Assembly: GCF_014635325.1 (NCBI RefSeq)
Contig: NZ_BMCT01000001.1
Location: forward strand, 248,001 to 312,000
DNA: 64,000 bases
Source of the DNA: Azorhizobium oxalatiphilum
Lineage (GTDB): Bacteria; Pseudomonadota; Alphaproteobacteria; Rhizobiales; Xanthobacteraceae
Reading direction: 5' to 3'
A program made the position numbers and the translations under genes. Below are positions 9,016 to 15,815 of the stretch, piece by piece. How positions within the stretch are numbered: position 1 is the first letter of the stretch; the number at the start of each line of letters is the position of its first letter. The notes beneath the pieces are model-generated. The model did no database searches, had not been told where the DNA came from, and was given only the letters and a program-made list of their open reading frames with translations.

Positions 9016-9304
9016 GCCTGATGCCGTGCGCCCGGCTGTGGACCCGCTCACCGTCCCCGCCCATTTCACCCTCTCCCGCTTGCGGGGGAGGGCAGGGAGG
9101 GGGCCGCGCGTAGCGCGGGAAGCGCAGGGCGTTAGGGGATGGCTGGGAAGCCGCGGGCACTGTCGGCGCGCGTCCTTTGCCCCCTCCCCAACCCTCGCCC
9201 GCAAGCGGGAGAGGGGGCGCGTTGTGCGGGCTGGAAGGGACGCGTCAGTCTCCCCCGCAGCTAAGAAAGGGGCACGTTGCTTGGGCGAGAAGGGCGCGTG
9301 TCAG
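9016..9304. repeat. 0.3-kb direct repeat, copy 2
   Basis: 289 bp, the second copy of the element at 8707-8987, offset 309 bp, with 28 bp between copies. Small indels distinguish it (for example GCGTAGCGCGG added near 9110). Together the copies fill the gap 8641-9339, which holds no convincing coding region. Confidence 0.85.
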
Positions 9305-9339
9305 AGTGAAGCGCAAAGACAAAATTACTGAGCGCGCGA

Positions 9340-10602
9340 TCAGACGGGGTGGGATAGAGCCGCTGTCTCCGGAATCAGCCCGTCTGCCGGAAAGTTATCC
9401 GCAGGCACCGGCGCGATGCCGGCCAGATCCACGAACACCACGCCATCGGCACCGCACGGCTCCAGCGCCGCTCCCGCCAGCCCCGCGCCTTCCAACTGCT
9501 CCACCACGTCGTCCGGCACCGCGATCGGGGCAAGCGGAGCTTCCGCTTCCGCCCCCATCTCCGCCGCCCCCGCCGCGCCCGCATCCTCCAGCACGGCGGA
9601 CATCATCAGGACCGCCGCCTGCGTCCCGCTCCGCCTGCCGTCCTTCGGCCCGTCCGGTGCTGCCTGCCCGCCCGTCGTCCCCGTCCCCGGCGGGGCGGAG
9701 AGCACCGGCACCGCCGGCATCACGCCGTGCGAGGACACCAGCACTTCCACATCCATGCCAAGGAACGCGCCCGGCGAACCGGAGAAGCTGCCCGCCACCG
9801 GGACCGCCTGCCGGGGATCGCGCGCCACTGCCACCCGCACCAGATGGTCGGTGCCGATGAGCGCGTTGGTGGGGTCGAAATCGATCCAGCCTGCCCCCGG
9901 CAGATAGACGGTGGCCCAGGCATGGGTGGAGCCTGCGCCGAGGAAATCGCCTTCCGCCAGAGGATCGAGCTGGGGGGTGTAGAGATAGCCGGTGACGAAT
10001 TGCGCGGCGAAGCCCAGCTCCCGCACCGTCTCCATGAGCAGCAGCGCGAAATCGCGGCAGGTGCCGGTGCGCAGCTCCAGCGTCTGCGCGGGCGACTGCG
10101 TGCCCTCCTCGTGGCGGGCCTGATAGGTGAAGGTGTCCCGGATCGCCTGATTGATGGAGGAGAGCAGCGCCAGCGTGGGGATGCGGCTGCCGTCCGCCGG
10201 CAAAAAGGAGCGGGCGAAGGCTTCCACCGCGCCCTGATCGGGATAGGCGCGGGCAGCGGTGAGGGCGATGTCCAGCCGGTCGTCGCTGGAATAGACGAAG
10301 GGATAGAGCGCGGCCTCATTGGAGATCAGCGCCTCCAGCGGCGGCACCGGATAGATCTCCAGCTCCAGCACGCTGTCGACGCGCAGTTCCTCTGCGCCCT
10401 CCTTCAGCTCCACCAGCGCGATGGAATTGCCGAAGACGTCATAGACATAGTTCACGTCGGCGATGGGAAAGAGGGTGAGGGTGGCGTCCAGCAGGCGCAG
10501 GCCGTGGCTGTCGCGCGGGCGCAGCATCAGCCGGTGCTGGCCGAAGGAAACCGGCTCGCCGTAGCGATAGCGCGTGCGGTGCTCGACGGTGAGGCGTCTC
10601 AT
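9340..10602 (-). CDS. Transglutaminase-like cysteine protease family protein with long C-terminal extension
   Basis: 420 aa. Residues 1-90 match the bacterial transglutaminase N-terminal domain (LTVEHRTRYRYGEPV, RLMLRPRDS). The catalytic triad is visible: Cys182 in RTGTCRDFALL, His227 in STHAWATVYL and Asp243 in GWIDFDPTN. The classic family ends near residue 290. Here about 130 further residues follow, rich in Ala, Gly, Pro and acidic residues, with no motif I know. No signal peptide, so it is probably cytoplasmic. Members often act as peptidases or amide-bond hydrolases, but the substrate is unknown. Preceded by AAAAGAGACGCCGCC. Stands alone, in the stress-gene region. Confidence 0.85.
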   Translation of the reverse strand: MRRLTVEHRTRYRYGEPVSFGQHRLMLRPRDSHGLRLLDATLTLFPIADVNYVYDVFGNSIALVELKEGAEELRVDSVLELEIYPVPPLEALISNEAALYPFVYSSDDRLDIALTAARAYPDQGAVEAFARSFLPADGSRIPTLALLSSINQAIRDTFTYQARHEEGTQSPAQTLELRTGTCRDFALLLMETVRELGFAAQFVTGYLYTPQLDPLAEGDFLGAGSTHAWATVYLPGAGWIDFDPTNALIGTDHLVRVAVARDPRQAVPVAGSFSGSPGAFLGMDVEVLVSSHGVMPAVPVLSAPPGTGTTGGQAAPDGPKDGRRSGTQAAVLMMSAVLEDAGAAGAAEMGAEAEAPLAPIAVPDDVVEQLEGAGLAGAALEPCGADGVVFVDLAGIAPVPADNFPADGLIPETAALSHPV

Positions 10603-11215
10603 GGCGGCGTCTCTTTTCCCTACGTTGGAAGGCTGATTTACCGATCAGCCCGGACGGCTGGTCGGTTCAGGCTTCCGGCCGCGCGCTGCGGCACTGGTGT
10701 TGGCCGCACACGGCGGCATGGCCCCGACGCTCCGGGCGGCTCGGACGCCCCGGTCGGGTACCCTTTCTACGCAGCACTGGCACGCTTGGGTTACGCGGGA
10801 TGGTCGGTGCCGTAGGGCAAGGGGTCGAGGCGCGGGCACAGGGGCGACACGGCCCACCCCGGCAGGCTCCCTGATTCCCGACTCAGCGCGAAGTCACAAG
10901 TTGCAGCCCGCATTGTCCTGCGGTTGGCCAAAGGTGCAAGCCGGCCATTCTGACAGGAAGCGGGGCCCGGCCGCGAAACAATATTCAGTCCAGCCATGCA
11001 GGCCGCGAAATAGCGTCATGGCCGGATCGCTCGCGGGCACGACGGCTGCCCGTCGCTCATCGATAAGGCATCGTCCGGAAATGACGATGGCCCCGGCAAG
11101 CCGGGGGCCAAGACCCCATAAAAGACGATGGTCCCGGCAAGCCGGGACCATCGAGGGCGCATGGCGCCGGCCGCATGCGCGGCACCTACTGGGAGTGTTC
11201 CGGGGCAGGGCGCCT
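10603..11215. other. Non-coding gap with REP-like palindromes
   Basis: No credible gene is seen. The first part holds only the promoter region of the transglutaminase gene. The later part holds a pair of palindromes (11088-11153). Frames open through this stretch show no ribosome sites and scrambled composition. Confidence 0.55.
11088..11153. repeat. REP-like pair of palindromes
   Basis: Two hairpins share the core CCCGGCAAGCCGGG. At 11088-11110 TGGCCCCGGC-AA-GCCGGGGGCCA has one extra G. At 11126-11153 CGATGGTCCCGGC-AA-GCCGGGACCATCG is perfect with 13-bp arms. The 15-bp gap and shared core suggest a mobile palindromic unit, as in REP/BIME elements. Confidence 0.7.
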
Positions 11216-11395
11216 TTACAGCGCCGGCCCGCGACCGCGCCGCATGAAGCCCATGACGGCGGAGATCAGGAACAGGATGATGGCGACGAAGAAGATGATC
11301 TTCGCAATCTCGATGGCGGTGCCGGCAATGGTGGTGAAACCAAGCACGGCGGCGATCAGAGCGACCACCAGGAAGGTCAGGGCCCAACTCAGCAT
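11216..11395 (-). CDS. DUF1328 (YtjA/UPF0391) small membrane protein
   Basis: 59 aa: [20 protein letters not shown], then [20 protein letters not shown] and a second hydrophobic run ending in the basic tail [11 protein letters not shown]. This matches the DUF1328 family of two-helix inner-membrane proteins in length, in the [20 protein letters not shown] start and in the AxxIAKIxFFVAIxLF second helix. AAGGAGTTGAG sits before the ATG at 11395. It lies 48 bp downstream of another small reverse-strand gene and probably shares its transcript. The function of the family is unknown; it is common next to stress genes. Confidence 0.88.
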   Translation of the reverse strand: MLSWALTFLVVALIAAVLGFTTIAGTAIEIAKIIFFVAIILFLISAVMGFMRRGRGPAL

Positions 11396-11443
11396 TGTCT
11401 CAACTCCTTGAAGATTCAGACCTCTCGCAGAGCGCTTCGTGCT

Positions 11444-11857
11444 CTAGCGCCGTCGGCTCCACGGGCGGCGCGAGGGTCGGTCTGCGTTGACGGCTTCCCG
11501 CCATTGCGCGAACGGGGTGTGACCCGGAGCGTCGCGCCAGTTTCGATAGGCGTCGTCGTAGGCTTCCGCCTGCTGTCGCCTCCACTGCTGATAATCCGCG
11601 TCGAGGGCATTCAGTTCCGCCTCTTTCCACGCAAGATATTCAGGGTCGGTGGGTGGCTCCCGGCGCGCGGAGGGCATGGCCTCTTCCTCCCGGTGGAGGG
11701 CACCGGGTGGCAGGCCGCCGTCATGGATCAGGCAGGCGCCGGGGTCGTCATAATCCCCCTGCCGGGCGAAGTGGCCGGGGTCGGTCCGCTCCTGCTCGAG
11801 GGGGTCGGGTTCGGGCGGATTGAGCCGGCGGTCGCCGCCGGTCGCAAGGTCGGACAT
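11444..11857 (-). CDS. Hypothetical acidic/aromatic small protein
   Basis: 137 aa from ATG at 11857 (MSDLATGG), chosen because GGAG lies 6 bases upstream; an ATG at 11863 is also possible. The chain is hydrophilic, with a proline-rich first half and a second half patterned as a helix rich in Trp, Tyr, Ala and Glu (WKEAELNALDADYQQWRRQ, YDDAYRNWRDA). No domain is recognised. It lies upstream of the DUF1328 gene and is divergent from the gene at 12026. The shared intergenic stretch holds a symmetric GGAAC...GTTCC element that could serve both genes. Confidence 0.6.
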   Translation of the reverse strand: MSDLATGGDRRLNPPEPDPLEQERTDPGHFARQGDYDDPGACLIHDGGLPPGALHREEEAMPSARREPPTDPEYLAWKEAELNALDADYQQWRRQQAEAYDDAYRNWRDAPGHTPFAQWREAVNADRPSRRPWSRRR

Positions 11858-11895
11858 GTCCATCTCCGTCAGCACGTTGCTGGACCTGTGCTGTG

Positions 11896-11923
11896 GGAAC
11901 TTGGCGGACGCATCGGCGGTTCC
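11896..11923. promoter_or_regulatory. Symmetric EcfG-like element between two divergent small genes
   Basis: Forward: GGAAC (11896-11900), a 17-base spacer, GGTT (11918-11921). Reverse: GGAAC (11923-11919), a 17-base spacer, AGTT. Both -35 elements are perfect; each -10 element is one base off CGTT. The two would overlap almost completely, one firing toward 12026 and the other toward 11857. Confidence 0.45.
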
Positions 11924-12025
11924 ACCTTGGTACCGTCCGGTGATGCGAAAAACCTCAGGGGGAGGGGCGGAACAAACCGTCCCTGTCCGCGTTTCCTTGC
12001 AACTGTACGCAGAAGGAGAAGCACC

Positions 12026-12337
12026 ATGGCCGCTCCGCGCACGCCCGCTTCCGGGCCACCGCATCGCGATCAGGTCGCTTGGCCGAAGGGCGCAGCACCG
12101 CATGGGTCGGCGCCTCACGGCTATGACGACTGCGAGTTCGCTCCCGAGCAGTGCACGCGAGATTTCGTGCGACCCCGCCGGCCGCACGAGGCAGATGAGG
12201 AACGCCGGCAATTGCGGATGGCGGACGAAGCCATCGGCAAGCGCACCAAAGAGGACATGAACGCGTATGCCGATGCCAAGTGGGACGAGGATGACGACGT
12301 CTCCGTCGACGGCGCATCCCGGCTTTACAAGGACTGA
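12026..12337 (+). CDS. Hypothetical small hydrophilic protein
   Basis: 103 aa from ATG at 12026, which follows a strong AGAAGGAGA site. The protein is charged throughout. It has a proline/histidine-rich start (ASGPPHRDQVAWPKG), two cysteines (DDCEFAPEQCTRDF) and a Glu/Asp/Arg-rich helix (EADEERRQLRMADEAIGKR), and ends DGASRLYKD. No family is recognised. It lies 258 bp before the NepR-like gene on the same strand, downstream of a near-consensus EcfG element. A role in the stress response is inferred from position only. Confidence 0.55.
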   Translation: MAAPRTPASGPPHRDQVAWPKGAAPHGSAPHGYDDCEFAPEQCTRDFVRPRRPHEADEERRQLRMADEAIGKRTKEDMNAYADAKWDEDDDVSVDGASRLYKD

Positions 12338-12425
12338 GCCCATGCGGCCCCGGTCTCTTGCGGCTGAGACATCCGGCATCGCGCCGTTCACCATAACGGT
12401 CCGGCCGTTCGCGCGAAGGGGTGCC

Positions 12426-12446
12426 CGCAAGGGATCGACCCTTGCG
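12426..12446 (+). terminator. Short hairpin between the 103-aa gene and the NepR-like gene
   Basis: Perfect 8-bp stem (CGCAAGGG / CCCTTGCG) with a 5-base loop. There is no T-run after it, so a terminator role is weakly supported. Confidence 0.35.
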
Positions 12447-12595
12447 CCGGGCGGCCAAGCCGTGGCAAATCACAGAGCCGAACTTCGTCTTGCGACGCAA
12501 GTCCAGGGCCGAATTTCACAAGCAGGCGGGCAGTCACGATGCGCATGCAGCGCCCGGATCGTCTTATGACGCAAGATCAGAGAGAAGGAGGCGGC

Positions 12596-12853
12596 ATGAA
12601 AGCCCCTCATCGGCGAGATATTTCGGCTCGGCAGGACCTGCTTGGCAAGGAATTACGTCAGTTGTTCGATGACTTCACGCAAGAAGACATGCCGGAAGAG
12701 TTGCTGAGGCTCGCCGCCCAGCTGCAGGGGGCGGTGGAAACCGATCGCCCTGCCACCGGCGCTGCCCCGGCTGCTTCCGCCTCTACGCTGGACGGTGCCA
12801 CCAACGGTGCCGCGGCCAAGGGGCCGAAATCCTCGGATCCCGAGATCGCCTGA
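12596..12853 (+). CDS. nepR: NepR-like anti-sigma factor of the general stress response
   Basis: 85 aa from ATG at 12596, preceded by AGAAGGAGGCGGC. Residues 12-45 (ARQDLLGKELRQLFDDFTQE, then MPEELLRLAAQLQ) match the two-helix core of NepR, which usually reads LGxxLRxxYDxxxxEPVPxxFLxLLxxLE. NepR binds EcfG and keeps it inactive until phosphorylated PhyR displaces it. The rest is a low-complexity Ala/Thr-rich tail. In most alphaproteobacteria nepR and ecfG form one operon; here the sigma gene is 535 bp away and points toward nepR. No phyR is visible in the window. Confidence 0.72.
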   Translation: MKAPHRRDISARQDLLGKELRQLFDDFTQEDMPEELLRLAAQLQGAVETDRPATGAAPAASASTLDGATNGAAAKGPKSSDPEIA

Positions 12854-13387
12854 GGGCGGTCTCCGCTCTCCTTTCCTCCCAGACCGACCACCGAGCCGTT
12901 TCCGCCTGCCGCCCCTCCGGGCAGCGGGCTTTTGTGCTTTGGGAAAAGGGCTTCCTGGGGCGGGATGCGCCGACTTTGTTTGCCCCACGGCCGTGAGTGC
13001 GACAGGCCCCTTCTCCCGCTCGCGGGGGGAAGGGTGGGGAGGGAGAAGGACGCGCCTCTCAAACGCCGCCGTGCTGACAGGCAGTCATTCCCAAAACTCA
13101 AGCGCTCACTATCTGGCTGCAATCAGCGCAGCGACTCGCTGATCATTCCCAAAACTCATACTCTAGCTATGGAGATGGGCGCTTTGGGGCTGCCGCGCGC
13201 AGTGAGCCATCGGGCGGACATGTCCCTGTCCATCCGCGTGCCATCCTGTGCCGTCCGTTCGCCGCCATGCGCAAACGCCCGCGTCGCAAGGGTTGCGCGC
13301 GGGCGTCAATGGACCATCGGAAGGGGCAAGCGCGTGCCATGCGCGCCTGTCCGTGCGCGCATGTGCCATCGCGTGGTCAAGGATGGA
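12854..13387. repeat. Repeat-bearing gap between convergent nepR and ecfG
   Basis: No gene is supported. The gap holds one unit of the GC-rich palindrome family (13007-13050). It also has an exact 16-bp AT-rich direct repeat, TCATTCCCAAAACTCA, at 13085-13100 and 13143-13158, 58 bp apart, with similar downstream flanks. The AT-rich patch stands out against its surroundings. Confidence 0.65.
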
Positions 13388-14020
13388 TCAGGAGGAGGAG
13401 GAAGGCGCGCTGCGGGAGGCCGACAGCGCGAGGGCGTCGGGTTCCACCACGTCGGCGCTGCCATCCGCGCCCATGAGGGTCAGCAGCTTGGCGCGGGCGC
13501 GGTTGACGCGGCTCTTGATGGTGCCGAGCGCGCAGCCGCACACATCCGCCGCTTCCTCGTAGGAAAGGCCCGCCGCCCCAACCAGCACAAGGGCTTCGCG
13601 CTGGTCGGCGGGGAGCAGTTCGAGGGCTTCCTTGAGGCTTTTGAGCGTCACCGCCCATTCCTGCGCCGGGCCCATGTTGCTGTCCTGCTGGGCCAGCGTG
13701 GACATGCCGTCATTCTCGCGCCGGCGCTTGCGGATCTCGGTGTAATAGGTGTTGCGCAGGATGGTGAAGAGCCAGGCCCGAAGATTCGTGCCCGGGTCGA
13801 ATTTGTCGATGTTCGACAAAGCCTTGAGCAGCGTTTCCTGGACCAGATCGTCGGCTTCCGTGCGATTGCGGGTCAGCGATCGCGCAAAGGCGCGCAGGGC
13901 CGGCAGCAGTTCCAGCACCTGGTTTCGCAAATCCGCCGCGCCGGGCGCGTCGGTCTTCTGAGGCAGATCCATGGGGCGTCCGATATCCGCTTCCTCTGGA
14001 TGATACATGCCCAACCCCAT
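13388..14020 (-). CDS. ecfG: EcfG-family (ECF15) RNA polymerase sigma factor
   Basis: 210 aa from ATG 14020; GTG 14035, ATG 14008 and ATG 13972 are other possible starts. Region 2 is typical of EcfG: LLPALRAFARSLTRNRTEAD, then LVQETLLKALSNIDKFDPGT and LRAWLFTILRNTYYTEIRKR. Region 4 is ELLPADQREALVLVGAAGLS, then YEEAADVCGCALGTIKSRVN. EcfG directs transcription of the general stress regulon. The low-complexity Ser/Ala C-terminus is variable in the family. A GGAAC-N17-CGTT promoter upstream indicates positive autoregulation. Convergent with the nepR-like gene. Confidence 0.92.
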   Translation of the reverse strand: MGLGMYHPEEADIGRPMDLPQKTDAPGAADLRNQVLELLPALRAFARSLTRNRTEADDLVQETLLKALSNIDKFDPGTNLRAWLFTILRNTYYTEIRKRRRENDGMSTLAQQDSNMGPAQEWAVTLKSLKEALELLPADQREALVLVGAAGLSYEEAADVCGCALGTIKSRVNRARAKLLTLMGADGSADVVEPDALALSASRSAPSSSS

Positions 14021-14115
14021 TTGAGAACGAGGCACAGGCTATTGCCGGCCACGCCGATCCTGGACGCAATCCGGAACGCAGCCGTCTGGCCACGTCATCC
14101 TATCGTGAAGGGAGC

Positions 14116-14141
14116 AACGCCGGCCAAGCTCGATCGGTTCC
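14116..14141 (-). promoter_or_regulatory. EcfG-type promoter of the sigma factor gene (autoregulation)
   Basis: Reverse strand: GGAAC (14141-14137), a 17-base spacer, CGTT (14119-14116). It lies about 95 bases upstream of the chosen ecfG start, with no other gene between. Confidence 0.78.
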
Positions 14142-14197
14142 GCACTTTGCTGTGAACCTGATACCGATCGTGCGCGCCAGTCCCGACGTGGTAAAGG

Positions 14198-14215
14198 ATG
14201 CCTTGCGCAAGGCAT
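14198..14215. promoter_or_regulatory. 18-bp perfect palindrome upstream of ecfG
   Basis: ATGCCTTGCGCAAGGCAT is fully self-complementary and lies about 57 bp upstream of the ecfG -35 element. It could be an operator for an extra regulator or part of the preceding gene's transcript end. Confidence 0.4.
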
Positions 14216-14252
14216 TGCGAACGCACGCGCTTCCGTGTGCGTGACGCAGGGC

Positions 14253-14278
14253 GACCGCCCGGATGGTGCCGGGCGGTC
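14253..14278 (-). terminator. Hairpin behind the KGG-repeat gene
   Basis: A perfect 10-bp GC-rich stem (GACCGCCCGG / CCGGGCGGTC) has a 6-base loop and lies 19 bp past the stop. No T-run follows, so it is a probable but not classic terminator. Confidence 0.5.
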
Positions 14279-14296
14279 CTCCAGGACTTCAAGCCG

Positions 14297-14575
14297 TCAG
14301 GTGCGTTCGGTGTTGGTGTTGGAGTGTGAGGCCTGCCCGCCCTTCTGGCCGGCCTGCGAGGCCAGGGAACGGTCCCGCGAGAAGCTGCGGTCCTCGTCGG
14401 CGACACTCTGGCCACCCTTGCGGCCCGCCGCCGATGCGAGCGCGCGGTTCTGCGAGAAGCTGCGCTTCTCCGCCGGAACGCTCTCGCCGCCCTTGCGTGC
14501 AATGGCCCGCTGCTTTTCCGCGTCCATGGCCGCAAAGCCTCGATTGGACGACCCTTTTGCGCGCGTCTCTGCCAT
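14297..14575 (-). CDS. KGG-repeat (Con-10/GsiB-like) stress protein
   Basis: 92 aa, very hydrophilic. After residue 12 the chain is built of three imperfect units of about 23-25 residues. Each contains an Arg/Gln/Ala helix followed by the KGG signature: RAIARKGGESVP, ASAAGRKGGQSVAD and ASQAGQKGGQASHS, with (K/D)RSFS(Q/R)(N/D)R between units. This pattern defines the KGG/general-stress (GsiB, Con-10) family of small hydrophilic stress proteins, thought to protect cells during desiccation or starvation. ATG 14575 follows GAGGAG with 8 bases spacing. An exact GGAAC-N16-CGTT promoter stands upstream. Confidence 0.82.
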   Translation of the reverse strand: MAETRAKGSSNRGFAAMDAEKQRAIARKGGESVPAEKRSFSQNRALASAAGRKGGQSVADEDRSFSRDRSLASQAGQKGGQASHSNTNTERT

Positions 14576-14648
14576 CTCCTTCGCTCCTCGCTGCTTGGTC
14601 AGCCTGTGTGACTCGCCTGTCTGACGTGTCTGTTTGACTCTTGGGCAC

Positions 14649-14673
14649 AACGAAGCGGGATGGCTCCGGTTCC
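14649..14673 (-). promoter_or_regulatory. EcfG-type promoter of the KGG-repeat gene
   Basis: Reverse strand: GGAAC (14673-14669), a 16-base spacer, CGTT (14652-14649), 74 bases before the ATG at 14575. Exact consensus match. Confidence 0.8.
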
Positions 14674-14811
14674 GGTCCCCGAACCGGTCGGCGAATATGA
14701 AGCGCTGCCAACGGCTTCGCTTCAGTTTGGCCGGATGGAACGATTGTTGTCGCGTGTATGTGATCGCCGATGCACGTTTTCGGCGTTTGGCCGGATCGGC
14801 CCTGAAACGGG

Positions 14812-15726
14812 TCAGGCCTTTGAAGACACGGCGCTATCCGTTCTGGCCGCGGCCACGATCCAGCGCACGAAGGCGGTAATGGCGCCCACCCCGGCCTTGG
14901 TCTCGGGATAAACAACATAATAGGCCTTGTCCGAGGTCATGGGCTTGCCGAACAGCTCCACGAGCCGCCCGTCGGCGATCTCGTCGAGGGCCAGAAACCG
15001 TGGCACGAGACCGATTCCCAGCCCTGCGGAGGCGGCTTCCGCGATCATGGTGAACTGCTCGAAGCGCGGTCCCTTGAACGGGGCGGGATGGCTGGCGCCG
15101 GTCATCTCCAGCCATTCGGTCCACAGATGCGGGCGGGTGGACTGCTGGAGCAGGGGAACGTTTCCCAGCCGGTCCGGCGTGGTCAGGCCGTGCCTGTCCC
15201 TGAGCGCCGGGCTGCACACCGGCACCACTTCCTCGTCCATCAGATGCTCGCAGATGGCGCCCGGCCAGACGGGATCGCCATAATGGATGGCCACATCCAG
15301 CGGCTCGGCCTCGAAGTCGAAGGGCGCGATGCGGGTGACGAAATTCACCGTGGTGTCAGGAAAGCGGTCGAGAAAGTCCGGCAGGCGCGGCATCAGCCAG
15401 CGGATGGCGAAAGTGGGCAGCACCGCCAGTTGCAGCGAACCCGCCCCGCCGCCATAGGTCATGGCCCTCTGCGTGGCCTCGGAGAGCGCCTGCAGCACCT
15501 GCCGCACATCCGCCAGATAGAGCCTGCCGCCATCGGTAAGCACCACCTTCTGCCGCACCCGCTCGAACAGCTCGATCCCCACCTGCTCCTCCAGATGCCG
15601 GATCTGCCGGCTGACGGCCCCCTGCGTGAGGTGCAATTCCTCCGCCGCCCGCGAAAAATTCTGGTGCCGCGCCGCCGCCTCGAAGGCGGTCAGGGTGGGG
15701 ATGGGGGGCAGGAAGCGGTGGCGCAT
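14812..15726 (-). CDS. LysR-family transcriptional regulator (GcvA-like)
   Basis: 304 aa. The N-terminal winged helix-turn-helix reads LTAFEAAARHQNFSRAAEEL, then LTQGAVSRQIRHLEEQVG, the standard LysR pattern. The effector domain has the GcvA-subgroup traits: LPTFAIRWLMPRLPDFL, a YGDPVWPG segment and ASAGLGIGLVPRFLA near the end. It is divergent from the aldehyde dehydrogenase operon at 15923. It most likely controls that operon and itself through the palindromic sites at 15740-15754 and 15804-15815. The inducer is unknown; an amino acid or its aldehyde derivative is plausible. Confidence 0.9.
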   Translation of the reverse strand: MRHRFLPPIPTLTAFEAAARHQNFSRAAEELHLTQGAVSRQIRHLEEQVGIELFERVRQKVVLTDGGRLYLADVRQVLQALSEATQRAMTYGGGAGSLQLAVLPTFAIRWLMPRLPDFLDRFPDTTVNFVTRIAPFDFEAEPLDVAIHYGDPVWPGAICEHLMDEEVVPVCSPALRDRHGLTTPDRLGNVPLLQQSTRPHLWTEWLEMTGASHPAPFKGPRFEQFTMIAEAASAGLGIGLVPRFLALDEIADGRLVELFGKPMTSDKAYYVVYPETKAGVGAITAFVRWIVAAARTDSAVSSKA

Positions 15727-15739
15727 GGGATATATTCCA

Positions 15740-15815
15740 AATGCTCATGGCATTCTGAGTATCTATCGCTTCACTTCCGCGCCAGTAAAGGAAACTCTCT
15801 CGTCCGAACGTTCGG
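15740..15815. promoter_or_regulatory. Divergent control region with two palindromes (probable LysR operator)
   Basis: AATGC-TCATG-GCATT (15740-15754) is an inverted repeat of the kind LysR proteins bind, placed 14 bp from the lysR start. CCGAACGTTCGG (15804-15815) is a perfect 12-bp palindrome nearer the dehydrogenase gene. Confidence 0.5.

Noticed and set aside
8570-9331. Open frame across the 0.3-kb duplication
   Set aside because: The translated text repeats twice exactly as the DNA does and has no domain; it is non-coding repeat DNA.
10697-12025. Very long open frame on the forward strand leading into the 103-aa gene
   Set aside because: Composition is random-looking, it crosses the REP pair and reads antisense to DUF1328 and the 137-aa gene; only the part from ATG 12026 with its strong ribosome site is kept.
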